Shown here: piece by piece, positions 53,976-64,000 of the stretch
Layout: each line of letters opens with the position of its first letter
Position numbering within the stretch: the first letter of the stretch is position 1
Source: Macrosoma leucophasiata
Taxonomy: Eukaryota; Arthropoda; Insecta; Lepidoptera; Hedylidae
DNA: 64,000 bases
Direction: 5' to 3'
Assembly: GCA_036365455.1 (NCBI GenBank)
Contig: JAWQUS010000027.1
Span: forward strand, 11,116,001 to 11,180,000
Program-made: the position numbers and the translations under genes
The notes under the pieces: model-generated
The model's input: only the letters and a program-made list of their open reading frames with translations
Told to the model about the DNA's origin: nothing
Database searches by the model: none

Positions 53976-56229
53976 TTAGTTTTGTCGCCTGTTACGACTG
54001 GAAAATTATACCTTCTATTATTATTTTCCTGTTGACTCAGGAGACATTGCCATATCCAGTCTTGTCTTATCAGTTAAATCATAGGATTGATAATTTGAGA
54101 GACGAGCAAAAATTGTTTTTTATCTGTACTTTAATAAGAATAGAATCCCTCTCTTAGATGACATTATTATTTGCTTTCCTACTCTAATAAATGTGTACGT
54201 CTTTTGTTACAATGTAAATGAATCATTATCTCGAATCCGATATTATTTCCACACGCGACGCGAGAATGTGCCTTGCATCTGCACCGCTCACGCGCTTACT
54301 TCGTATCTTTTCTGTGAATCTTAGATTTAAAATTGGAGTCATTTCAGAATCTAGAATAACAAACAAAACATTTCTTCAGCATTATTAAAACAGAAAGCTG
54401 AAGGAATTTGTGTCATACTATCAGCAGTTACTATTTTTTGAGACGACGCGAATACTCTTACTACACGTCACAATGTTGACGCATTCATTGTTCTTATTAC
54501 GTGTTTATTTGTAAGAAACTCATAGGCATATTAATCTAAACACCACACTAGTTGGTCCACTTTTTTATTTTCAAAAATGCTGATCTGTAATCCTAGATCG
54601 AAATACAACATGGTTCTATCGCCAAATTTTACAAAGTGTCTACTCATCTATGGTAAGCAAATTGTAATACCATTGTAGTGTATAAATAAAATAACAGATT
54701 GACCTCATTACAATAATTGGTATTATATATTTTATTACTCAATTGATTTCATATTATTGCTTATTAATTTATATAATTACTTTGAATATTTTTAGTAATG
54801 TAATAATTGATATACAAATTATGATGTTGTCTTGTTAAGTCATTTGGAGTTAATTTTTTTTTTAGTTTAATCTATTATTACCAAATAGATTTGCTATCTT
54901 TGTTGATAACTTAAATATTGCTATGTTTTCAATAATTCTGTTTTGCTCTATATTAAGAAAATGAGATCTCCTGTAAATTTTAGCTACCTTAGTGAGATTT
55001 GAGTTAATGTCTGTTGATATGCTTTTGTACTGGTAATCACGGCGACATAATATTAAAAGATACCTACATTATACACAAGTATTGGAAGAAGAATTTAAGT
55101 GATGGATAAATTAGGTAAAGGTGATAGTTTCTACCCTTTAGACTTCTGAAATTGCATCGCCGAAATGCAGATTCTTCGCCAGGTGAATGGTGTTTTGTGT
55201 TTATGTAAAATAAACATAATTCCGACAAATATTTCCTTAGAGAGGCAAAGATAAATGCTTAAACATGATTTGCCAATTCTGTTTTCCTTAGTTCTATAAT
55301 AAAATAATAGAGTGAGACCCCATTGACATTCAAGACACGTTTCCAAACGCCGGGGGAGGCTCCAAAAACGTCACCAATCCAATGTCTCACACTCCCATGC
55401 GGAGGTCGAAACTTGGACCCGGGGTTTTGGAGACTAGACCGGTCATAGAGTTTTTTTGTAGGTAGTATATGTAAATTTTACGAAATAATTTACCTAAGTT
55501 ATACCAGTTGATGAGCGGTTTCTCATTACAGTACTCATTTCTACTCTATTTAATAAAAAAGAGCAATTGAACTCATGGTAGAGCGGTAACTAGGTAAGGA
55601 ACTATGATAATAAAGTGGTTTGTTAACTCCCCCTGAAAACTACATTATTTCACCAAAACAAAGTTATTATGACTGGGGTTAGTAGAAAGGTACGGGTGTC
55701 GAGAGGAGCCCTCGCAACAGACGTAGCGCGTCGCGGCACCCCCGATGCCCTGCTTAGGGTTGACAAATTTGATTCTTATTTTTAATAATGGGACGTGATA
55801 TGATCAAATGTGATCAACAGGTCATATGCGGGTATCAGACATAACATGACTGATTCTGCAGATAGATATCCGGATAAGTTGATATTTCGTGGCTTACATT
55901 TTCGATGGTAGAGTTCTGGAGGCGGAACTCTAGGACGAATGTGGGATAACCAAATTTTATTCTAAATTATAATACATGATGGGATATTATCTAAGATGAT
56001 TATGTTATTTTCGTATCGATTTCGTGATTTGGATTTTCGTTGGTAGAGTTCTTGAGGAAAAATTACCTACAGATTCATACTTTAATTAAACATAGAGTCT
56101 GAATATCTGCATCTGCTGTGTATCTGATTTACTGAATATTCATCTCTCAAAACAAATACGATGCCTCTTGTGAAACTGGTATTGCATTACGTTTTTAATC
56201 GAAAGACAGGTGAAATATTGGAAAGGCAG
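53976..56229. other. AT-rich intergenic sequence
   Basis: GC-richer patches at 54250-54300, 55345-55440 and 55690-55755 give no supportable exon or RNA. No repeats were recognised with confidence. Confidence 0.35.
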
Positions 56230-56588
56230 AGGTAATTAGATTATTAAATGCGGGCGAGGCGTAGGGTTTGGCAACCCTAGTGCAGCTCGCCTCACACCAG
56301 AGTCGCGAGTCACTCGAGCACACCGGTCGCGGCTCTCCGGCTCTCCGCGCCAGTCGTCCGTCACTCGCGTAGCGCACCGAACGCCCGTCAAGGCACCCAC
56401 CGCGACCTAACAACCATGTGGTGAAGTGAAACTGTCAAACGTGATACGCACTCGTACACCGAAGCTATTCGGTTTTTGTGGATACCGTACATTACGATCA
56501 TTACTCCCCTTGTGGTGATTTGTGTTGACGAAGTGCTACCCCTGGATTGGAAAATTGGATTATACGAACGAATAATGGCCTTAGCTAG
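56230..56588 (+). promoter_or_regulatory. Candidate promoter, 5' UTR and first coding exon
   Basis: A GC-rich, CpG-rich stretch (56245-56405) leads into an AT-neutral leader. ATGGCCTTAGCTAG (56575-56588) is followed by GTGAGC, a strong donor, so only MALA plus two bases would be coded here (phase 2). A two-codon upstream ORF (ATG TGG TGA) starts near 56415. No TATA box was seen; CAGTCGTCCGTC near 56351 is an initiator-like sequence. The downstream exons were not found within the window. Confidence 0.45.
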
Positions 56589-57798
56589 GTGAGCTATTTT
56601 GGTTGTTGGAGTCAACGCGGAACTAGTTTATTTTGCTAAGTTCATCGAAGGACTTTCCGTCGTCGAGTTGCTATTTGATCGAGTAGGTACTCTGGCAACA
56701 GATACGGGCTGATAAACAACGCTGTATCTGTTGATGAGGGATTTGCTGATAATGTAGGTACGTTCGAAGAGTTTGCGATAAATGTAATGTCTTCCTGGAT
56801 GCTCGTGTCAGTATTTCATAAAGTAAGTATGTACTGACGCTTCAAATAGCGAAAGTTACTTTGCCCCGCACGCGTTTATAACTTTCTTTGTTGTGTAAGT
56901 TGAGCGTCAAACGTCAGGTAGAGGGAGCGACTTAGAAATCGAGTGACTTTTACAACCATTATTATCATATGTATACATTTAGCTAATAGTCGAGATTGTT
57001 ATTTTGTGTTTCAGCAATTTGAAACGGTTTATTTTGTGCGTTACGTGACAGTTTCAGTTGAGTTTCCCCAGCCCCTCGCTTCGCTAATGCGACGTCGATG
57101 TTTTCACTTTATACTCACCCTCGTCCGTTACGGTCACCCCAAAATTGAACCCCACTGATACTTTCCGCCGTCTGCCCGTCTCTATTTCCAAACGTTGATC
57201 TCTAAATATGTATTCACACAAAAATATAATTTGCCATTGATAAATAAATGAACTCGTTGTTAATTTACTAATGAATAACGAGCTTTGAAAGTTTTATCTC
57301 GATAATTTGTTGTACTTGGTGTAATGAACAGTGCATTATTGGTTTATATCAAACTTCCATTTACATTGAACTGTACTCCGTACTTATCATTAAAGGTGGC
57401 CTAAAAGCCTCAAAATGTGTACTAAAACATCACGTTATAATGTGTTGTGTGTGTATAGATATACCGGCAGGACTCGTTTTGCTCTTGATTGTCTCTTGGC
57501 AGGTAACAAAACTGCCGGGGCCGGAAAGTGCTCGCTCCTCCAGATCCTAAAAGTTTTTTTACCACATCTTTTTTGTAAAGGTTCTAAATTTAACAATCCG
57601 GTCTCTGTGTCGATGTATATAAATGTAAGGGCATCGATATAGAAAGTGTGTCGGCAGAATTGTAGGATTGGAATGGTTTCATTCAGGCAAATAGATAACC
57701 TGGTTGTGTATTTGCGTGTGCCGAACTACTCAGTCACAATGTGAACAATTAGGAAACTGTGACATTCCAAGATATAACAGTTACTAAGTAGGTATATA
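56589..57798. other. Putative intron of the gene starting at 56575
   Basis: A good acceptor (TTTTGTGTTTCAG at about 57015) is followed by a stop after 11 codons in the needed frame, so I do not call an exon. (GTAT/TGTG)-rich short runs are the only repeats. Confidence 0.3.
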
Positions 57799-58002
57799 GG
57801 TATTACCTATAAATGCGAATGTTTGTATGTTTGTTTGTTTGTTACTCCTTCACGCAAAAACTGCTAAACCGATTTTCATGAAATTTGGCACAGACATACA
57901 TGGCAACTTGGATTAATACATAGGATAGTTTTTATCCCGAAAAAATGTTCCTGTAGGACGTCACGGGATGATTTGATGAATTTCCACGCGGGCAACAGCT
58001 AG
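57799..58002 (+). mobile_element. Short Helitron-like repeat with CTAG end
   Basis: 'cctataaatgcgaatgtttg', 'cttcacgcaaaaactgctaa', 'catgaaatttggcacagaca' and 'ccacgcgggcaacagctag' before T. The 3' end resembles that of the Helitron at 48878-51549 (gcgggtagcagctag). Confidence 0.65.
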
Positions 58003-59439
58003 TTAATAAAAATTGTAAAGCGTAACGAATTTCATTTTGGTTACCTCAAATAATACGTAATTTAGGATTCATGATGTTCTGTGCCTAAAAAGATTACCTT
58101 AGTACTCAAGTGCTTATGATGCTTGTTAGGACATGACGTATAGGTGTGGGTAGAGAAGTATTTTGCGGAGATGCGATTGCCAGAGGTCGACGGCCTCTCG
58201 TAAGGAGGATGCACGCAAGGCACCGAAACGACTCACGACTTCAGACGATGGGGGATGTTATTTTTCTCTCCTTTAGTTAAATCCCTCTTAAATGTCTTGT
58301 GAACGTTCCGTGGTTTCAATTTAGACTTCGTTATTTTTAAACTGCTTACCTAAGCTGTGCTAATGTTGGTAACTGGGTCTACTGTGGCCTAAAAATTACC
58401 TACATCAAAACTTAGTGCCAGAAATGAAGAGTTATACTCTCAGGCACTCTCATCTTATCCAATAGCATTCAAATATAGCTTTTATTACCACCACATAAAG
58501 TGCCCATGCGATCAAGCGCGAAGTTCTCTGATAGTACCTAAGCGATGTTGCCTACGCCGTAGAGCTACGGCAAGATTAAATAATTCCTCCCATCGACAAT
58601 AATGACGGTTTTGTGTAGCTACAATTTTTTAACCGTTTTTACCGTTTGTTTCACTTACCTATCTATACCCCATCCAATTATACTTGGCAAAAAGGGTAAA
58701 CAAATATGGCGTACCGATAAAATTAGTGATGTGAATCATTGAGTGATCTAGGTCCTTAGAATGAGTGATTTGAATATAAAAGATAATGATCGCCAGTGAA
58801 TGATATAGTACATCCATTTAAAAATCATATAGGTACCTACTTTCTTTTGAAATATTTTAATGTATTACCTGTATTTAAATCAACAAAGATTTTTAAATAA
58901 AAGACAGTTTTTCGTGAATCCTATGATATAAACTAGTGTCCTCAATTAATAGCATTGTTTCGGAATATCGTAATTTGTGATGGTGGATGGATAACGAGGG
59001 ATGTTTGTTTACCATTTGTGCCAAGTTTATTTGAAAGGACCATACGATTGTTACCGTTTACTGATTTCCAAGTAAATTCGTAGAGCTGTTTTAAAGGTTT
59101 TACGTAATGTATAAGAACCAAACTAGTACGACGCTACAATTTCACAAATAAAACCTTTGCCTACCTGTAAATTAGATTAAATCTTTACTTTCATTATCCG
59201 TAAAAACTAAAAGTATCGATTCATCAATACAGATGCGTTGTCAATCCTGAAGCGTAGGTAAATCGTTTTACCTGTTCTGAAACGGAACGAACTTCAACCA
59301 TCTGTTTAGTAAGCTACATTTAATTAACGCTGATGAAGCCTGAACGACTAATAAAATGTCAATTACCGTGTTCCGTTTTCAGTGCGTTAGAAACGAGGCT
59401 GGCTAATTCGATTGTTTAAATAAGTTGGGCGAGGTTATT
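58003..59439. other. Intergenic or intron sequence with eroded family A scraps
   Basis: Family A remnants are at about 58530-58575 ('gttgcctacgccgtagagct') and 59225-59260 ('acagatgcgttgtcaatcct'). No exon can be supported. Confidence 0.35.
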
Positions 59440-59650
59440 TCGCAAGAGTGTATCAATTTAGCCGAGGGCCCCGGTGCGCACAAAGCGAAAGATTGCGGCC
59501 GGCCGGGCCCGCCGCGCTCCTGTTTCGCTGACAGTGGTATGCGATAACCGAAGTGGGTTGCGGCGGCAGCTCGTATTTTGGTTACGATAACCAGTTAAAA
59601 TGAATCTGTCCTTTGTGCGAACAATTTTATTTTTAATGTTTTGCTGTAGG
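59440..59650 (+). promoter_or_regulatory. GC-rich patch with possible signal-peptide start (uncertain)
   Basis: 'gccggccgggcccgccgcgc' and neighbours are strongly GC-rich. ATG at 59600 (context TTAAAATGA) gives MNLSFVRTILFLMFCC, signal-peptide-like, up to TGTAG|GTTAAT, a weak donor. The frame closes 16 codons later if it is not spliced. Confidence 0.22.
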
Positions 59651-62159
59651 TTAATGTGGTTTTGGATGAAAGAGCCCTGTTGCCTAAGATATATTTAAGC
59701 TGTCCGCTTAGTTCAACTTCAGACGCAGATGCACATCGTGATTCTGTAAAGCAAACAAATAAAGAAATTATGTAAAATTATTTTAAAATATATATTGAGT
59801 GTTTTGTGGAGAATAAAGTTCAGAACATTGCTCTTTTTTGCACGGATTATAAATGTCAATAATTGGCCAATAATAGCTATACCTTACCTCAGTGACGCAT
59901 TTGAGGAGTAAAATCTTATTTAATAAATATGTAGGTATCTTAAAATACTCGTTGTTTAAGAATAAAATATAGAAATATGTTTTGATATTTAAATTCTTTT
60001 ACATTGGTTTAATTAATAACTGCGAAAAAAGAAGAAGCATTTCTATCAAACATAGTTGGAATCTATTGTACGAGGCCTAAATATCTCTTTGAGTTTATAG
60101 AGGCATATCAAAAGGCGATAACAATCACGTGTGGAGCACGTTTCCCCATTTTAAGATGTTTATGCACCGTTCGTTTCACTTCTCAATACCATAACCCTTC
60201 ATTCAACTCCACATATTAATGCTTTCCACTGCGTGTTATGTGAAATCTTAGATTTATTTTTTGTTGTTATATTTTTTTATCAGACATCTATCCCACCTCT
60301 GTTCAAATCTCCACCTACAAACAATATCAGTAAATATGATTGAACACAAAAGACGAAATATAATTTATAGATTATATTATTATCCATCTGTTATTATCAT
60401 TATCATTTTGTATATAACACAAGGCCAAGGTTATAAAAGTTTAACCATGATTTTGTTTAGGAAACTGTTGAACGTTTCCTAAACAAAATTATTATGTAAA
60501 ATTTTTAACTGTAATTACTGTTAAAAATACATTATTATGTTATCTTTGCTATTCATTGTTATGTTATAGCGACAAACATTGAAGAACACACATTAACAGT
60601 CGTACTATATTATTGCGGTGAACCGTGCGTCATTATGGTAATGATTTTGTTTAATTACACCAACCGGTTATTAAACGGGTACATTAATCTGAAAGTAAAA
60701 TTTCTCTTGGACCCTCTTCTCTGGTCGTATATTAACTTTGTATTCTGTAGCTTTCCGGTGAAACTTCACAAATTGAGGGTCGCGTTTGTCGTTGGAAAGT
60801 GCGTTGATGCCTCTTTAGTAGCGTTGCACTTTCGATTATACTATCTCTTTTAATCGCCTAGATTTTCTTCAAGTTTCTCCTTTAATTGAATATACGTCAC
60901 ACGAGTTTTTTTTTATAACTAACTGCTATAACTAAGCTGTAATAACGTTTTTTAATAACCAACATGACAATACAATTTTAATTGCGCTATAACTAGTCAA
61001 GTGTATTTATTTAGATTGTCATCAACAATGTGAACCTTGTAATAAACCTTAACACCGATTATTTTAGCGTTTCAGTACGTATATTAAAATGTCATGGCTT
61101 TGGTCGGAAGCAATTCATTTCTATAGAGATCAGTGTCATTTGTTCATTTGATCATGGAAGCGGCAAACAAAAAAACGCCAAGGTTCAATTTTAGATGTTA
61201 GTTTCAATATTATTTACTAATATATGTTTGTTATCTTATTTCAATGAGTAATTTTGTATAATTAGAATTGTAAATGTATTAGGTAATTTTACCTATTTTT
61301 TTTTAATTCAACGTAATGGAATAGGAACAGAGTTAATAATATCCTTCTTGGAATGGAGGTAAGTCAGAGTGTCGCAACAGTGCTGCAACGTTCACCCGAC
61401 TGTCATTACTAAGCTGAAAGTGGCTCCGTGAAACTTAGGAGACCGGGTCACGTTACGTTCACTCATTTTTAGGGTTCCGCGCTTCAGTTACACGACTGAA
61501 ACTTTATTCTTATTGATATTAGTTAGGAGACGATTCGTTCGATTATAACAACCCATTTTCTTGATCGTTTGCCTCAATAATACAACCGAAACTACTGTAC
61601 GAATAGCTTATGTCGATTTGTTTCGAGTGTCACAACTCACAAACAATTTTCTATATTATTTGCTTCAATTATTATTACGTACAAGTGAAATTATAGATAT
61701 TGCGATCGAATTTGTTTGATCGACACAATTTGCTTTCTTGACCATTTGGCAGTCTAGCAAATTTTAATCTATTTCAGCATTATAAATGGCAAGCAACTAT
61801 AAATAAGTTATATTTCTTAACAATATAGCTAATATTTATTTGATAACTACAACAACAATTCCTAAAATATTTAGCTTTTGATTGTCATTTTCATCCGCGC
61901 GTTCTCCAATTTTAAGAAAAGCTTCTCTTACTCCATTCCATACAAGGTATATCTTGTCGCCTTTTCAAGTTTCATGCGATTCAACCGGCTTAGTCATGAA
62001 AACTTATTACCCATTGTATGTATGTAGGTATGGAACTTGCACTGAATCCCAACTGTTACATGACCGCTTTTTTAAACTATAAAATAATTAACACGCTTTC
62101 AGCGCAAGTAACGAAACAGGAGTGAATTATGAGAGTTAAATATTGCTGGATAAACGATG
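59651..62159. other. AT-rich sequence, no supported gene
   Basis: A perfect donor-like GAG|GTAAGT at 61355 has no exon upstream. 'tttttagggttccgcgcttc' at 61470 is a scrap of the 7545-type repeat. Confidence 0.35.
60450..60489. repeat. Perfect hairpin, 16-bp stem, 8-nt loop
   Basis: ATTTTGTTTAGGAAAC pairs exactly with 60474-60489. The loop is TGTTGAAC. Confidence 0.95.
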
Positions 62160-62450
62160 AACCGACTTGGAACGTGGTAGCGCGTGGCGTTAATTTGTCG
62201 AGGGAGCAATTCGGAACGGGGACATCGCGCGCACTCCAATGCTTACCGAAGAAGCGGGCGCGTTGACCCATTTCCAACGCAACACAGAATGGTGCGTTGT
62301 GGAATCGATGATATTATAACAGCCGAATCTCGAGGTCTCCACGCCGCTCCACTGATGAGTCGAGATCTGTGTCAGGGTCCTCCCCCGCGGTCCCTACGCC
62401 CTGCGCTCCCCGCTCACCTCCCACCAACGAGCCCCTACGACGGTTGACCC
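62160..62450. promoter_or_regulatory. GC-rich patch, possible promoter
   Basis: GC content rises sharply at 62330-62430. On the - strand ATGGGTCAACGCGCCCGCTT (from 62271) runs into TTCG|GTAAGC, a plausible first coding exon of nine codons. This could equally be chance. Confidence 0.22.
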
Positions 62451-62575
62451 GTAAAACTCAAGTGTTTGTGTTTCACCTCCCTCGGGTCTTGTTTAATGAT
62501 TTGGGGTCACCGCTTTTCGCCTTGTTGCATGGCCGACTTGAGAACAATGAACTGAAAAGAATCCTTGTGCCATAA

Positions 62576-64000
62576 TCATGTTTAAATCTGTAATTATCCT
62601 TCATAAATGTTTTTGTGCTTAAATATGCTTTTATTGCAAGTTTCATAGAGATCATCATTAGGTAATTAACATAGCTCAATATGGAACTTGAAGAAATACG
62701 GTGCAACAATACCTATGTATGACTGAATTTAGTAATCAGTCCAATGTCAATTTAAGCTTGGTTTGATCTTATTGAACAAACCAAGCATTTTTTAAACTCT
62801 TTGTTGTTAGTTTAAATTTTAATATCGAGTATATCGATTTAACTGTTAGAATGGCAACAGCGATATCCACCTTGGCAAAAAGTTGTTCACTCATGAGGTC
62901 GACTCAGTTTGAAAGTAACTTTCAAGGGTTTTTAAGCACTTTTAATTCCTTATTGGCAAAGAAATCTGGATGCCTAGAAACGAGGATGTGAATTAAAACG
63001 AGGTTCTTGTATGAAGTGGTGATTGACCTTTGTAAGTCCGTCACCTTTGCGGCAGCCGGCAGCAACGGCATTGTCGCCACAGCATTTGGAAGCGACACGG
63101 TCGCAGATTGCTATCGATCTTATGGTCAATTTCAATGCACCATCTTTTACCTTGTGCTCCTTACTCGTTACCTGAAAATCCTCTGTCACAATTGTAAATG
63201 GTATGGGAAAGCATTCATTCGGTCGATTTAATAGGAAAATTAGGAGGATATTTTGTTTTATTTAACACATAAACCAATTTAGTACAATGCCGTACCTTGT
63301 TTTTGTGATATAAAGTTGTCGTTCTTATACCTGAAGCAGTCTTACGAAAACCTCCGAATTGTACATGGACTTCTAGTTTAGTAGGTGTTTTATTTTTAGA
63401 ACTCACGATACAACTTAATAATTTTGATGTTTAATTCATCCTAGCTAATCAAACTGCCAAAAAATATATTTCACAAAGGTCCCTCGTGTACCACTTTACG
63501 GAACCCACACACGTCTCTATACTTTGCCCAATTTTTTTCAAACGCCACTCATTTGTCATGTAGGTCAAATGCATTACGATGTCGAATTTGACCCCGTTTT
63601 TCCTGCTGTGAACAAACTTGGCAATTGTGAGTGTCAGCTCAACGAATTTTCTATGGTCTTGATAATATTTGATGGTCTAGCGATTACATTAATTTTGAAG
63701 GTACAGGAAATGTGACCGAGGTATTTTCAAACAATCGCCAAGGTCTGTCTTCAATCGACCACGAGAATTCAATAACACAATAAACAAATAACTAGCTTAT
63801 ATGGTAATCTGACTGTTCGTTATTGAAATTATAAGAACAGTTTATTCAAAACTAAGAAAAAATGTATCTAACTCGTTTTGCTTTCAAGATTTATCATATT
63901 CTGATTCAAATTATATTTATGTCAGTTAATTTAAGACTAAGGGAGTGTAGTCGTTTGTAAACTTAACAGTTACATTATTAAATTAAAAATGTGATATAAA
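62576..64000. other. AT-rich sequence to window end
   Basis: A GC-richer piece at 63035-63125 is open on both strands but unrecognised. A 10-bp perfect hairpin (GCTTGGTTTG) is at 62756-62786. Confidence 0.3.

Noticed and set aside
57016..57070. Second exon of the gene starting at 56575
   Set aside because: The acceptor TTTTGTGTTTCAG is good, but in the required phase the frame meets TGA after 11 codons and no alternative acceptor rescues it.
61353..61358. Splice donor GAG|GTAAGT
   Set aside because: The site is perfect but there is no credible exon in front of it.

Overview
This is eukaryotic, intron-bearing, AT-rich DNA that reads as a moth or butterfly (Lepidoptera) nuclear genome. The signs are abundant GTAGGTA/TACCTAC motifs, many short interspersed repeats of types familiar from lepidopteran genomes, and a conserved animal gene split by transposon-filled introns. 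Most of the window is mobile-element DNA at different stages of decay.

Left third (1-19.4 kb): two host genes converge tail to tail. On the + strand, five small exons (734-10819; 5' end outside the window) encode a single-pass membrane protein with a cysteine-rich ectodomain, one membrane helix and two PPxY motifs. I cannot name its family. On the - strand, three exons (19209 down to 12781) encode a complete 120-residue HYPK protein, the NatA-associated UBA-like protein. Their introns hold hAT-type MITEs, tRNA-derived SINEs, a PIF/Harbinger-type MITE, a jockey-like LINE with a 13-bp target duplication, and a twin pair of perfect hairpins.

Middle (19.4-56 kb): no complete host gene was found. 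The region holds a decayed DNA transposon with ACTCGAG-rich ends, four RTE-like LINE 3' ends (three with perfect 11-12 bp target duplications), a truncated mariner, a Helitron that has lost its Rep part and has a broken helicase, short CTAG-ended Helitron-like repeats, and about 17 copies or fragments of one abundant repeat called family A here. A tandem series of CCAAT-containing direct repeats (42.2-43.3 kb) lies beside a GC-rich stretch with a TATA box and a plausible 5' exon on the - strand (44.15-43.94 kb).

Right end (56-64 kb): a GC-rich, TATA-less stretch ends in a start codon followed 14 nt later by a strong splice donor (56575-56588, + strand). It looks like the first coding exon of a gene running to the right, whose later exons I could not find. 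Two more GC-rich patches (59.4-59.65 and 62.2-62.45 kb) are weaker promoter candidates.

A recurrent oddity is a set of unrelated perfect hairpins (stems 16-23 bp, loops 4-11 nt) scattered over the window, which look like products of fold-back template switching. All calls come from reading the sequence; no database search was possible.
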